The notes: generated from the letters alone by a model not told the origin. A stretch of DNA of 64,000 nt from Spirochaetaceae bacterium (GCA_007693325.1 REDW01000049.1:1-64000); one strand, 5' to 3'; counted from the stretch's first letter, positions 9,343 to 18,250 are shown. Numbers and translations are program-made.

Positions 9343-9362
9343 GCTGTATCAGATCGAGCGTA

Positions 9363-9983
9363 TCAGATTATCGTCCAGATTCCGCAGTAGTGGCAGGCGC
9401 TGCCGGCGAGCACAAACAGGTGCCAGATCGAGTGGCCAAACCGCAGGCGCCGGCTGAGGTAAAACAGAGTGCCGGCGGTGTAGCAGATACCGCCGGCTGC
9501 CAGCCAGAAGAGTGTCCACGGATCGAGCGCCCGTAGCAGCGGCACCACGGCCACCAGCACCACCCATCCCATGCCTACGTAGACCGCGGTTGAGAGCCGC
9601 CTGAATCGGCCGATGAAAAGCAGCTTGAACACTACGCCCAGAACAGCCAAAGCCCAGACAACCGCCAGGATACTCCAGCCCCAGCTGCCGCCGAGCCCCA
9701 CCAGCGTAAACGGGGTATAGGTGCCGGCGATCAGCAGGTAGATTGCCACGTGATCGAGCAGCTTCAGACGCTGTTTGGCGCCGTGAGACTGTATTGCGTG
9801 GTACAGCGTTGAAGATGTGTAAAGCAGAACCAGCGTTGCCGCAAAGATAGAAACCGTCACCACGTGCAGCGCACTGCCCCGAACGGCTGCCCGAATAATG
9901 AGCACAACGCCGCCGGATAGTGCCAACAGCGTACCGGCGGCGTGTGTTACGCTGTTGGCTAATTCTTCGCGCAGGGTACTCAT
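9363..9983 (-). CDS. Hemolysin III family membrane protein (YqfA/PAQR-like)
   Basis: A 206-aa, seven-helix protein of the bacterial hemolysin-III/PAQR superfamily. Family features are the N-terminal EELANSVTHAAG, SSTLYHAI, LDHVAIYLLIAGTYTPF and the C-terminal SIWHLFVLAGSACHYCGI. The conserved Ser-His/Asp-His residues in these motifs bind zinc in PAQR homologues. The physiological role of bacterial members is not settled; membrane-lipid homeostasis is a common suggestion. Its ATG overlaps the stop of the DUF1667 gene (ATGA), so it is the last cistron of the glycerol-3-phosphate-dehydrogenase-like operon. Confidence 0.88.
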   Translation of the reverse strand: MSTLREELANSVTHAAGTLLALSGGVVLIIRAAVRGSALHVVTVSIFAATLVLLYTSSTLYHAIQSHGAKQRLKLLDHVAIYLLIAGTYTPFTLVGLGGSWGWSILAVVWALAVLGVVFKLLFIGRFRRLSTAVYVGMGWVVLVAVVPLLRALDPWTLFWLAAGGICYTAGTLFYLSRRLRFGHSIWHLFVLAGSACHYCGIWTII

Positions 9984-10366
9984 CGGCCGTGATCATCCAG
10001 GCTCATGCTGGCTAGTACGTCTACTCCGGTGCCGCGGTAGTTCTCAATCAGAGGCTGGCCGCGCTTGACCGGCAGCGCAACGGTCATGCGGTAGAGTTCA
10101 CGCAGCAGGTCGTCGATGTACTCGATTGGTATCGCAGATAGAGTCCGCACCGGCAGACGCGGAAACTCTTGACTGTCGGTGCGGCAGGTGCAGGTCAGCA
10201 TGCGCTTTGGCGCGAGGTACTCTTCCTCTCCGTATACTTTGCCGCGGGCGCACTTGTTGCCCGTGACGGTGATGTTCTTATCTTGGTCCTGGCTGACCGT
10301 GAGACGACAGCCGATCGGACAGCTGATGCAGATCATCTCTTTTGGGTTGCTGTCTGATACGCTCAT
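9980..10366 (-). CDS. DUF1667 small cysteine-rich redox partner
   Basis: A 128-aa protein with a CISCPIGC...KCARG cysteine pattern near the N-terminus, matching DUF1667. Members are usually encoded beside a GlpA-like dehydrogenase and an FAD/NAD oxidoreductase, exactly as here. A role as an iron-sulfur or redox subunit is inferred. The ATG at 10366 overlaps the upstream stop (ATGA) and follows GAGGTAAG. A longer frame reaching 10408 lies inside the upstream gene and is not needed. Confidence 0.85.
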   Translation of the reverse strand: MSVSDSNPKEMICISCPIGCRLTVSQDQDKNITVTGNKCARGKVYGEEEYLAPKRMLTCTCRTDSQEFPRLPVRTLSAIPIEYIDDLLRELYRMTVALPVKRGQPLIENYRGTGVDVLASMSLDDHGR

Positions 10367-11619
10367 TGGATGCTTACCTCCAGCACGGTATTGGCGGATA
10401 GTTGCCATTTCTCGAGGTCTCGTTGGGTGAGCGTTACGCTGACCATCTCCGACGGTTGCACGTGCGGCAGCTTCTTCTGCTTGACAGTCAGATTATCGAG
10501 CTTCATCGTCAGTTGGGCATTATTCTTGACGATCAGCGCGCGCAGGTAGAGTTTGTCCGGCTGTTCGGGGTTCATTTTCGGCGGGCTGACGTAACGGACG
10601 TTGGCACCGGCTCTGATGGCAACCTGCTGCCGTGGTGGTCTGTTCTGCAACCACGCGGCGGCGTAGGCTCCCGTGCGCCTGGCCTCTTCGGCGGCGTAGT
10701 CTGCAAGATCGTGAACGTGCAGCACATTGCCGCACGAGAAGATCCCGGCTACGGATGTCATCATAGTCGAGTCGACCAGTGCCCCGTTGGTCTGAGCTGA
10801 GAGTTCAATCCCGGCCGCCTGCGCCAGTTCATTCTCCGGCACCAGTCCCACCGACAGCAACAGCGTGTCACACGCGATATGAAACGTGCTGTCGTGATCC
10901 GGGATACCGTCTTTCAGCGGGGTTATCTCCACCATTTCTAGCCGATCTTTGCCCAGGATCCGCGACACCACGTGGGACAGGTAGAGCGGGATATCGAAGT
11001 CATTGAGACACTGAACGATATTGCGCGTCAGACCTGAGGGGTAGGGCTGGATCTCGACCACCGCATGAACCCTGGCTCCCACCCAGGTCATGCGGCGCGC
11101 CATGATCAAACCGATATCACCGGAACCCACAATTACCACGTCTTTGCCGGGAATATAGCCCTCAACGTTGACCAGGCGCTGTGCCAGACCGGCGGTATAG
11201 ACGCCGGCAGGACGCGTACCCGGGGTGTGTATGTTGCCACGGTTGCGCTCGCGACAGCCCATCGCCAGGATGACGGCGCGCACAGTGAGTCTTGTGATTC
11301 CATGGTGCTGCGAATAGCAATAGAGCTGCTTGCCGTTTTCTGAGTCTTCGATACTGGCAACAGTGGTATCGAGGAGGACCTCCACGCCGCAATGGCGTAC
11401 TTGCTCGATGAACTCCTCGGCAAATTCGGGTCCGGTAAGCTCCTGTTTGAACTCCTGCAGGCCAAATCCGTTGTGGATGCACTGCATCAGGATTCCGCCG
11501 AGCTGGTTCTCGCGTTCCAGTATGACGCAAGAGTACCCGTGGCGGCGGACCTCCACCGCAGCAGCCATACCCGCAGCGCCGCCGCCGATCACGGCGATGT
11601 CGTACTGTTTCTCCTGCAT
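10363..11619 (-). CDS. NAD(P)/FAD-dependent oxidoreductase, partner of GlpA-like dehydrogenase
   Basis: A 418-aa two-dinucleotide-binding flavoprotein. It has an N-terminal FAD site (IGGGAAGMAAAVEV), a second Rossmann motif (VVIVGSGDIGLIMA) and a C-terminal FAD-binding element (GIFSCGNVLHVHDLADYAAEE). The gene order GlpA-like / this protein / DUF1667 recurs in anaerobes, where the trio is thought to oxidise glycerol-3-phosphate or a similar alcohol and pass electrons on. The ATG has GGAGAG upstream and the gene starts 11 bp after the GlpA-like stop. Its own electron acceptor is not evident. Confidence 0.85.
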   Translation of the reverse strand: MQEKQYDIAVIGGGAAGMAAAVEVRRHGYSCVILERENQLGGILMQCIHNGFGLQEFKQELTGPEFAEEFIEQVRHCGVEVLLDTTVASIEDSENGKQLYCYSQHHGITRLTVRAVILAMGCRERNRGNIHTPGTRPAGVYTAGLAQRLVNVEGYIPGKDVVIVGSGDIGLIMARRMTWVGARVHAVVEIQPYPSGLTRNIVQCLNDFDIPLYLSHVVSRILGKDRLEMVEITPLKDGIPDHDSTFHIACDTLLLSVGLVPENELAQAAGIELSAQTNGALVDSTMMTSVAGIFSCGNVLHVHDLADYAAEEARRTGAYAAAWLQNRPPRQQVAIRAGANVRYVSPPKMNPEQPDKLYLRALIVKNNAQLTMKLDNLTVKQKKLPHVQPSEMVSVTLTQRDLEKWQLSANTVLEVSIQ

Positions 11620-11630
11620 GATTGTCTCTC

Positions 11631-13091
11631 CTACAGTCTACCGCTGAGCACCACGCTGCCGCGGCCGCGTTTGGTGATCTGATCGTAGTCCATTCCAGTT
11701 TCACGCATGATCAGTTTGATGATCCTGTAGGTGCAGAACCCGCCCTGACAGCGGCCCATCTGGGCGCGCGTGTAGTACTTTATGCCGTCGAGCGTAGTGT
11801 GTCCGCGTCGAATCGCTTCAACTACTTCAGCTTCGGAAATGGTCTCACAACGGCAGACCAGATTGCCGTACGCCGGATTGCTCTGCAGCAGTTCGTCTGC
11901 CTCAAAGGGCCTAAAATCGCGGATTCTTGGCACCTTGGTCACAGAAGGATCGTAATCTGATTTCTCGGTCAGGCGGCAACCGGCCTTTTTGAGCAGATCC
12001 TTGACGTATTCGCCAATTGCCGGTGCTGCAGTGAGCCCCGGTGACTGGATGCCGGCAACCTGGATCAGGTTTGGGGCCTGCTGCGAAATATCGATGTAGA
12101 AGTCCGCGTCCTGTAGCGCAGGACGCAGGCCTGAGAAGGCGGCGATAACGTCAGTCTGCGATACAACGGGTATCATCTTGCGCGCCTGATCGAAGATCTG
12201 GTTGAGTTGTTCGGCGTTTGTAGATAGATCGCTCTTATCCTGGATTTCCTGGGCGGTAGGTCCAATCAAGACGGTTCCTTCGGCGGTAGGTATGACCAGC
12301 ATGCCCTTGGAAATCCGGGTGGGAACCGGGAAAAGCACCCGTTGCGGTGCTGCCTTGGTCATGCGGTCCAAGAGGTAGTACTCGCCTTTGCGCGGCGAGA
12401 TTGTAAACTCTTCGGCCCGGAACAGCCGTGAGACTTCATCGGCGTGCAGGCCCGCGGCATTGACAACGTAGTCGGCCTGCACAACGCGTCCGTCCTGAGC
12501 GTGAATGACGTGTCTGTCATTGCGACGCTCTGCGGCTACAACATTGAAGTCGGTCATCAGTTGCACGCCGTTCTTGCACGCCGATTCAACCACCGAGAAC
12601 ACAAAGCGGTACGGCTCAATAACACCGCCGCCGGGTGCGTGCAGGCCACCGACGCAGTCGCTGTTGAGCTTGGGTTCCAGTTCAAACATGCGTTCTCGCG
12701 AACACATCTCGATGCCGATGGCGCCGTTTGCGACACCCTGCGTGTAGAGGTGATCGATGTACTTCATCTCCTCGTCGCTGAGCGCAACAACCAGGATACC
12801 ACAGCGCAGAAATGGAAAGTCGAGTTCGCGCTGCAACCGATCGAACATCTGGTTGCCGCGGATCTCCAGACGCGTCTTGAGGTATCTTGGGCTATGATGG
12901 AAACCGCCGTGAATAATTCCTGAGTTGGCCTTGGACACTCCAAAGGAGACATCGGCCTCGCGGTCCAGCAGTACAATATCGGTTTCATAGGCCGATAGCT
13001 GCATGGAGATGCACGCGCCGCTGACCCCGGCGCCGATAACCGCAATGGTCGGGCGCGCGCGCGACTGCGTTGTTGTGGCGTTGTCAGACAT
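11631..13091 (-). CDS. GlpA-like FAD dehydrogenase with C-terminal BFD-type [2Fe-2S] domain
   Basis: A 486-aa flavoprotein of the DAO/GlpA class. The N-terminal FAD motif is VIGAGVSGACIS, followed by a substrate-binding fold (SGIIHGGFHH). The C-terminal BFD-like domain carries CRCETIS and CQGGFC cysteines for a [2Fe-2S] cluster, as in anaerobic glycerol-3-phosphate dehydrogenase. I chose the ATG at 13091 because GAGG lies 8 nt upstream and homology begins there; the frame stays open to 13142 but through the promoter. It is the first gene of a four-gene operon. No glycerol kinase or transporter is nearby, so the substrate could differ from glycerol-3-phosphate. Confidence 0.87.
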   Translation of the reverse strand: MSDNATTTQSRARPTIAVIGAGVSGACISMQLSAYETDIVLLDREADVSFGVSKANSGIIHGGFHHSPRYLKTRLEIRGNQMFDRLQRELDFPFLRCGILVVALSDEEMKYIDHLYTQGVANGAIGIEMCSRERMFELEPKLNSDCVGGLHAPGGGVIEPYRFVFSVVESACKNGVQLMTDFNVVAAERRNDRHVIHAQDGRVVQADYVVNAAGLHADEVSRLFRAEEFTISPRKGEYYLLDRMTKAAPQRVLFPVPTRISKGMLVIPTAEGTVLIGPTAQEIQDKSDLSTNAEQLNQIFDQARKMIPVVSQTDVIAAFSGLRPALQDADFYIDISQQAPNLIQVAGIQSPGLTAAPAIGEYVKDLLKKAGCRLTEKSDYDPSVTKVPRIRDFRPFEADELLQSNPAYGNLVCRCETISEAEVVEAIRRGHTTLDGIKYYTRAQMGRCQGGFCTYRIIKLIMRETGMDYDQITKRGRGSVVLSGRL

Positions 13092-13120
13092 AACCGGTAC
13101 CTCTTTATGATGGACTCCTG

Positions 13121-13150
13121 AGTTTACAGTTGTGCAAAGCAAAACAACAA
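13121..13150 (-). promoter_or_regulatory. Promoter of the GlpA-like operon
   Basis: On the minus strand TTGTTG (13145-13150), an 18-bp spacer and TAAACT (13121-13126). The expected leader is about 23 nt and contains GAGG. Confidence 0.5.
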
Positions 13151-13157
13151 TTGTGCA
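13130..13157. promoter_or_regulatory. Tandem TTGTGCA repeats, likely operator
   Basis: TTGTGCA occurs at 13130-13136 and again at 13151-13157, a 21-bp phase equal to two helical turns. One copy lies between the -10 and -35 of the GlpA-like operon and the other directly upstream of the -35, in the divergent intergenic region. A regulator binding one DNA face is a reasonable inference. Confidence 0.45.
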
Positions 13158-13217
13158 GGAATGGCTTTACTATAGCACGCACGATCGGTAGACGCAAATG
13201 GTTATTTCAACTCTCTT

Positions 13218-14768
13218 ATGATAGACTGCACTACGATGGCTGAACGATGCTTGGTTCACGGTGAGGAAGATTTTCGCAGCATGGTCAGATGCATGCTGCG
13301 CCATACGTTAAGGCTTGCAGAGCACGTCCTTGATGTATCACCGCAGCACCCAGGTCGCACTGCATTGGGACTGCTGCTGCAGGAAATCGGGCGACTCGAA
13401 GAGCTGGCCGACGCCTACGGCGCGCGAACAAATCAATACTGGATTCCGTTTCGCCGCGGAGTTGCCGCGGTCAAGCTTTTTTCGGATGTGCACTACAAGC
13501 TGCTGCACCTCAAGTACAGCATTCCGCTCTACGCGCTGATGCAAGTCGAAGAGGACGTTGACCAGGCAACAAGCACGGCGCTGGAGTGCAGCAACCGTCT
13601 ACTGACCACAGTCCTGCACACCTTTGTAGGCCTGGCGCAACAGTACGGTCTCTACTCGGAGTTTCCCGCCTACGAGCCTCGCTGCGTCGAGAGCGAAGAG
13701 GTCACATGGCGGCTTCCCAACGACCTGGTGCGTAACACCGTACATCGTAAACCCGATGAGACCGTTGTCAGCCTGGCTACCGCGTTTCTGAACGAGGTTG
13801 AAGGCAGCGATTTTCGCGGAGTGTATGCTGCGCTGCAGGAACGGGGATTCTGTGATTGTGTACCGGCTGTTGCGTGCGAGAAAGACTTCCGTCGCTTCGA
13901 GGATGTGTTTCACAATCTGCAGGCGCTGTACGATTCCTATATCGGTGGAACCGATCTCGAGCAATCCAACGAGAAACTGAGCTTCCTGCGCGGACACGCT
14001 ACTATCGTTTACCATCTGCTGGAAGTCATTACCGGTCTGACTCATCATTACGAACGTCATATGATCGGTGCCGACTCATCGTACCGCGAAACCTTTGCAG
14101 AGATGCAGCGGGACATGTCGTGGATCGTCACATCGTACGCCATGGAGTTCGCGATGCTCTACGCAACCAGCGCGCAGGATCTTTGCCGCGAGCTGATCCG
14201 CCAGTATACCGAGAATACCACAATCACCTTGCCGGCACCGGCCTATCGGGGCTTTCACGTACGCCCCTCAACGCTGATTGCGCGTATTGTACGTCACTAC
14301 GGCAGCGAGGTCACGCTTGAACTCGAGGGCGAGCGCTGCGACGCTTCCGCCCCGCTGGAGATTATCCGCGTCAATGAACGGATTAATGCGATAAAGCGCC
14401 GTACAATCGGCCGGGCGCTCGTGAAAATGAGCGATCCCGACGGCCAAGAGGGCGACTATCCGGGAGCGTTATACGAGATGCTTCTGGCGCTATTCCGCCA
14501 GAAGAAGCTGGTCATCTATTCGCAGGACATAAGTCTGGATGACATCAGTGTGGCCGAGGGCGAGTCGCTGGGCGAGTACGCCAGACGGGCAGTGGCACAA
14601 CTACTGGCCGAAGGAGCTATCGACATTCGTGCCGATATCGGTGTCACGTTCCACGGAGACAAGCGCGCCCTGGATGACCTGAAACTACTTGCCGACAACG
14701 GATACGGCGAGGATCAGTTCGGTAACAATGTCCCCCTGCCGCGGGAACTTGGTTATTTGAAGCGCTGA
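13218..14768 (+). CDS. Unknown helical protein with C-terminal HPr-like domain
   Basis: A 516-aa protein. Residues about 1-330 are mostly helical with no domain I recognise. Residues about 335-425 resemble HPr phosphocarriers, with GFHVRPST (345-352) in place of the canonical GLHARPA; H347 and R349 correspond to the phospho-histidine and its arginine. The regulatory Ser46 region is not evident and the fold carries extra residues. It is divergent from the GlpA-like operon, which suggests a carbon or redox sensing role, but this is inference. The start is uncertain: ATG 13218 or ATG 13236, neither with a Shine-Dalgarno. TATGAT at 13217-13222 could be a -10 for the later start. A 7-codon ORF (13198-13221) ends in an ATGA overlap with the first ATG. 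Confidence 0.65.
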   Translation: MIDCTTMAERCLVHGEEDFRSMVRCMLRHTLRLAEHVLDVSPQHPGRTALGLLLQEIGRLEELADAYGARTNQYWIPFRRGVAAVKLFSDVHYKLLHLKYSIPLYALMQVEEDVDQATSTALECSNRLLTTVLHTFVGLAQQYGLYSEFPAYEPRCVESEEVTWRLPNDLVRNTVHRKPDETVVSLATAFLNEVEGSDFRGVYAALQERGFCDCVPAVACEKDFRRFEDVFHNLQALYDSYIGGTDLEQSNEKLSFLRGHATIVYHLLEVITGLTHHYERHMIGADSSYRETFAEMQRDMSWIVTSYAMEFAMLYATSAQDLCRELIRQYTENTTITLPAPAYRGFHVRPSTLIARIVRHYGSEVTLELEGERCDASAPLEIIRVNERINAIKRRTIGRALVKMSDPDGQEGDYPGALYEMLLALFRQKKLVIYSQDISLDDISVAEGESLGEYARRAVAQLLAEGAIDIRADIGVTFHGDKRALDDLKLLADNGYGEDQFGNNVPLPRELGYLKR

Positions 14769-14798
14769 TGCAGACAATCAGCCAATACGCCGACCGCC

Positions 14799-16109
14799 CT
14801 ATGTGATGCGCTGACCTCGCTCAAGAATAGCGTAGAAATCCTGCTCCGGCAGCATCGCGCCACCGGTCAACCAGCAGATGTGGGTTGCGCTGCCGGCATC
14901 AGCGTCACTGTCCGGCTGAAGGGCACGCAGCAGCGGACCGGCAAGCGCCGCGGTAGCCGAGGGTTCGGCGCGGACACCTTCGGCCTGCCACAACAGGAAA
15001 GCCAGTCGCATGAGCTGCTGGTCAGCGCAGGTGTAGCAGCCGTCAAGCAACTGTTGCATCATTGGCAGGACCAGAGGTGACGGCATGCCGACCGCCAGCC
15101 CATCGGCAGCGGTGAGCCCATCGAGTCCGTACTCCGAGACGTGCAGCCCGCTGCGTCCGCTCAGCATTCCCAGCAGGAAACACGGTGCGTGCGTTGGTTC
15201 GGCAAAGTAACAGCGGGCGCGGTCCTGCAGCACGTGCTTCAGACCAAAGGTTACGCCGCCCGGGCCGCCGCCAACACCGCACGGAAGATAGAAGTCCAGC
15301 GGCGCATCGCGGTATTGAGCGCCCTCCAATTGCAGAAGTTGCTTCTGCAACCGCAGAGCAGCAACACTGTATCCCAGAAACAGCTCCTGCGAGCGTTCAT
15401 CGTCGACAAAGTGAACACGAGGCTGGGCCTGGCCGGCTTCACGTGCGGCAAGCACGGCGGCACTGTAGTCTCCGCGATGTTCGATGACGCCGGCACCGCG
15501 TTCGCGCAGCAGACGCTTTTTCCACGTTTTGGCATCGTGCGACATATGCACTTCCACTTTGAATCCCAGCGCACGGCCGGTGATGCCTACGCTGAGTCCC
15601 AGGTTGCCGGTTGAGGCAACGGTGATAGTGTGCTGCGAAAACAGCTGATGCGCATTGTCCTGGTTGAACAGCCGGTAGTCTGCCGCGGCAAGATCGGCTG
15701 CGTTGAGCAAACCGGATTCAACTGCAAGACGCTCGGCGTAGCACAGCACTTCGTACACGCCGCCGCGAGCTTTGATCGAACCGGCTACTGGCAGCTCGTT
15801 GTCGCACTTCAGCACGATGCGCGGCGTAAACGGCAGGCGATACTCGCTCTGCAGCGTTGCTGCCAACGTGGGCGCTGGTCGTAGCGGACTCTCAATGATG
15901 CCATTGCTGGAGCGAGTGTCGGGGAACAGCTGCTTGACCACCGGTGCAAAACGCTCCAGGCGCGCCTGGGCAGCGTACATATCGTCAGCTGTCAGCGCGA
16001 GTTTCGGCAGCGCGGCGGCGGCGGAAACCCGGTTGGGATTACGCCAGAACAGCGGCTTGGCGGCTCTTATGTCATCGAGCAGCGCTGTCCGGGGTGGATC
16101 GAGGTGCAT
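14799..16109 (-). CDS. dsdA: D-serine ammonia-lyase
   Basis: A 436-aa fold-type II PLP enzyme converting D-serine to pyruvate and ammonia. The length matches DsdA (about 440 aa). Recognisable parts are WRNPN near the N-terminus, KCDNELPVAGSIKARGG with the PLP-binding lysine, the phosphate/PLP loop GVGGGPGGV, VASTGNLGLSVGI and EPTHAPC. It is monocistronic by position, converging with the HPr-like gene. The ATG has no Shine-Dalgarno; TATACT ends six nt before it, predicting a leaderless transcript. It could support detoxification or use of D-serine from peptidoglycan or the environment. Confidence 0.93.
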   Translation of the reverse strand: MHLDPPRTALLDDIRAAKPLFWRNPNRVSAAAALPKLALTADDMYAAQARLERFAPVVKQLFPDTRSSNGIIESPLRPAPTLAATLQSEYRLPFTPRIVLKCDNELPVAGSIKARGGVYEVLCYAERLAVESGLLNAADLAAADYRLFNQDNAHQLFSQHTITVASTGNLGLSVGITGRALGFKVEVHMSHDAKTWKKRLLRERGAGVIEHRGDYSAAVLAAREAGQAQPRVHFVDDERSQELFLGYSVAALRLQKQLLQLEGAQYRDAPLDFYLPCGVGGGPGGVTFGLKHVLQDRARCYFAEPTHAPCFLLGMLSGRSGLHVSEYGLDGLTAADGLAVGMPSPLVLPMMQQLLDGCYTCADQQLMRLAFLLWQAEGVRAEPSATAALAGPLLRALQPDSDADAGSATHICWLTGGAMLPEQDFYAILERGQRIT

Positions 16110-16115
16110 GAGCAG

Positions 16116-16144
16116 AGTATAGCGCGGTTTTGCTGCCCAGTCGA
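16116..16144 (-). promoter_or_regulatory. Leaderless-type promoter of dsdA
   Basis: On the minus strand TCGACT (16139-16144), 17 bp, TATACT (16116-16121), then CTGCTC and the ATG at 16109. The predicted +1 coincides with the start codon. The 12-mer TATACTCTGCTC is identical to that before the PEGA-protein gene at 46018-46029. Confidence 0.6.
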
Positions 16145-16148
16145 CGAC

Positions 16149-17075
16149 TTAGCGAATTCCGGCATCGCGCCAGCGCGACAGCAGGATTACCTCAGGACGG
16201 TACTCGAAGTGGATCGGATCAAACGATAACCACTTCCCGCCCCAGATGAAGCCGTGCTTCTCAAAAGAATCGATGACCGGCTGCGGCATGCTCCAGCGCT
16301 TCTCCGCAGGCAGGTCCCACCACTCTTCAATCCCGGACTGCATTGCCCAGCGCCAGTAGCCAAAACGGTTACGGTAGGTACGCGGGATGAGGTCGACGGC
16401 TACGCCGTAACTGTGGTAGCTGCGACGGTTGGTTCCGGCGATCTCGCGCCAGGAAAAGGTGCTGACCTGCTGAAGATCTGCAACGGCATCACGCACCGTC
16501 TGGTCTGTGATCATCAACGAGCGGATTTCACGTTCTACCCGCGCCAGCGGTTCGACAATCATGCGGTGTGCGCGAGTCTTCATGCCGAGGAAGGTGATCT
16601 CAACGATATGCTGCGAAGCGTCACGGTAGCTCGAGATGCCGTACAGCGAGTCCAGGAAAGCGTTATGGCGCGGAAGGCCCTGCGCAGCCGGTGCCTGACT
16701 GCGTGCGCGTAGTCGCTCGGCGGTTTCGTCATCAACCCGGCGCTGCTGCAGCGGACCGAGCGTGTAGTTGTAGAAACGAATCGGGGTGTACAGCCGGCTG
16801 TTGAAGCGCTCCGGTTCGGGAAGCAGCCGGCCGTCGGCCCAGTAGAACCACGTCTCATCGATGCGCAGCGCCCATTCACCGTCGCGGAACGCGGTTTCCG
16901 CGATGCGATCGGGGTAGGCGGCTGCCAGCGCGCGTATTTGCAACCGCCCGGCTGCGCTCACCCGCGTGACAACGTTGGCCTCAAGCGGTTGCGCCGCCGG
17001 TTCTTGAACATAGCCGGCTACAGCACCACATATCAGGAGCATCAGGTAGAGCGGTAACAATCGAAGCCTGAGCAC
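16149..17075 (-). CDS. Exported M15-family D,D-/L,D-peptidase (VanY-like)
   Basis: A 308-aa protein with an N-terminal signal or anchor (LRLRLLPLYLMLLICGAVAG) and a C-terminal M15 metallopeptidase domain. The zinc motif SYHSYGVAVDL (H and D) and the second motif DPIHFEY (H, with nearby acidic residue) match D-Ala-D-Ala carboxypeptidase/endolysin types. It probably trims peptidoglycan peptides in the periplasm. I prefer the GTG at 17075: it gives a clean signal peptide and has TTGGCG-17-TATCTT ending 7 nt before it. A TTG at 17132 would extend the frame through that promoter. The domain assignment is solid, the exact start less so. Confidence 0.8.
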   Translation of the reverse strand: MLRLRLLPLYLMLLICGAVAGYVQEPAAQPLEANVVTRVSAAGRLQIRALAAAYPDRIAETAFRDGEWALRIDETWFYWADGRLLPEPERFNSRLYTPIRFYNYTLGPLQQRRVDDETAERLRARSQAPAAQGLPRHNAFLDSLYGISSYRDASQHIVEITFLGMKTRAHRMIVEPLARVEREIRSLMITDQTVRDAVADLQQVSTFSWREIAGTNRRSYHSYGVAVDLIPRTYRNRFGYWRWAMQSGIEEWWDLPAEKRWSMPQPVIDSFEKHGFIWGGKWLSFDPIHFEYRPEVILLSRWRDAGIR

Positions 17076-17082
17076 ACGTGCA

Positions 17083-17111
17083 AAGATAGCACAAACAGGC
17101 AGAATCGCCAA
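17083..17111 (-). promoter_or_regulatory. Leaderless-type promoter of the M15 peptidase gene
   Basis: On the minus strand TTGGCG (17106-17111), an exact 17-bp spacer, TATCTT (17083-17088) and 7 nt to GTG 17075. The same TTGGCG -35 is used before trmJ. Confidence 0.5.
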
Positions 17112-17161
17112 ATATTTGACTCGGCGTTTCAACAGCCAACGACGTCACGCGCGGATTATCG

Positions 17162-17170
17162 TGATACAAT
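17162..17170 (+). promoter_or_regulatory. Extended -10 promoter of the NYN nuclease operon
   Basis: TGATACAAT (TGn-TACAAT) at 17162-17170 with no clear -35. The predicted start near 17177 leaves a short leader with AAGGAG seven nt before the GTG at 17189. Confidence 0.5.
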
Positions 17171-17188
17171 AGCAGCAAGGAGCGTTAC

Positions 17189-18226
17189 GTGGATCTTGAT
17201 CAACCGTCTGTAGCAGTCTTGTGGGATGTCGAGAACGTCAATCCCGGTGACAATAGCGGCACCATTGAGAGCATCGTGGATTACGCCGGCACCCACGGAA
17301 GAGTGACCGTGGCGGTGGCATTTGCAAACTGGACTAACAACCGCGTAACACGCTGCGGCAATCATCTGGCTGCGCTCGGCTTCCAGCTGATCCACGTTCC
17401 CAAAGCGCGCAAGAACTCGGCTGATGTGTCGCTGGTTGCCTACGGAACCGAGCTGCTGATTCTCTACCCGCACGTCAAGGTATTTGTGCTGGTCACCGGA
17501 GACGCGGATTTCCGTCCGCTGCTGGTAACCGTCAGGCGGCGCGGCGCTTCGAGTGTGGTGGTGTGCGATGCGCGCAGTGCAAACGAAGACCTGCTGTCGA
17601 TGGCAGACGAATATGCCGATTTTCGGCAGCTCGAGGACACCGATTCCTCCGAGCCCGAACGCGGCAGTGACGGCGCTGATAGCTCGTCGCGCCTGGCCGA
17701 ACCAGTGGCGCTCAGCCGCGAAGACGCCTTTCTGCTGCTGAAGGAGGCCGCCAACCGCATGTTGGTCGATAAGCGTGTACCGCGGCTGGGGCCGTTGAAG
17801 ATCCGCATGCGCCTGCTGAACGAGGCTTTCGACGAGTCGGCGCTCGGCTACCGCTCCTGGAAGCAGTTTGTACTGGCCGCTGCCAAAGCCGGGTTCGTCA
17901 AAATTGAAGAGGTCGACAGCGATCTCGCAGTGCACCCCGCTGCAGATGACAACGGCGGCAGCCTTCCGCCGCTGCCTGAACCGATAGTTGAGCTGCTGCG
18001 CGCGGTTGCCGCGCGCGAGGGCAAGAGGAGCGCCGGTGATGAATGGAAGTCTTTCGGCCAGGTCAACCAGGAGTTGCTGCAGCGCGGGGTCGACTACAAA
18101 ACCCACGGTTACCGCCAGTTCAAGAAGCTCGTTGAAGCGGCGGAAAAGCGCGGTGTGGTGGAGACCAGCAATCGCAAGCTGGACTGGTTCATCCGACTGT
18201 CCAGCGATGGCGAGTCTTACCTCTAG
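17189..18226 (+). CDS. NYN-domain ribonuclease with two OST-HTH/LOTUS domains
   Basis: A 345-aa cytoplasmic protein. Residues about 5-150 form a NYN (PIN-like) nuclease domain of the LabA/DUF88 type with acidic residues in LWDVENVNPG (D13, E15) and VTGDADFRPL. Two winged-helix OST-HTH/LOTUS RNA-binding domains follow at about 170-240 and 260-340; the second contains GYRQFKKLVEAAEKRG. This architecture occurs in bacterial homologues of the MARF1/Limkain type, which act on RNA. Start is GTG with AAGGAG seven nt upstream. It is followed after 24 bp by a polynucleotide-kinase-like gene, suggesting coupled RNA cleavage and end repair. Confidence 0.85.
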   Translation: MDLDQPSVAVLWDVENVNPGDNSGTIESIVDYAGTHGRVTVAVAFANWTNNRVTRCGNHLAALGFQLIHVPKARKNSADVSLVAYGTELLILYPHVKVFVLVTGDADFRPLLVTVRRRGASSVVVCDARSANEDLLSMADEYADFRQLEDTDSSEPERGSDGADSSSRLAEPVALSREDAFLLLKEAANRMLVDKRVPRLGPLKIRMRLLNEAFDESALGYRSWKQFVLAAAKAGFVKIEEVDSDLAVHPAADDNGGSLPPLPEPIVELLRAVAAREGKRSAGDEWKSFGQVNQELLQRGVDYKTHGYRQFKKLVEAAEKRGVVETSNRKLDWFIRLSSDGESYL

Positions 18227-18250
18227 CCGGCGCGATGGAGAGCAGCAACC

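Noticed and set aside
17076-17132. TTG start for the M15 peptidase
   Set aside because: Contains the predicted promoter of the gene; the GTG at 17075 gives a better signal peptide.
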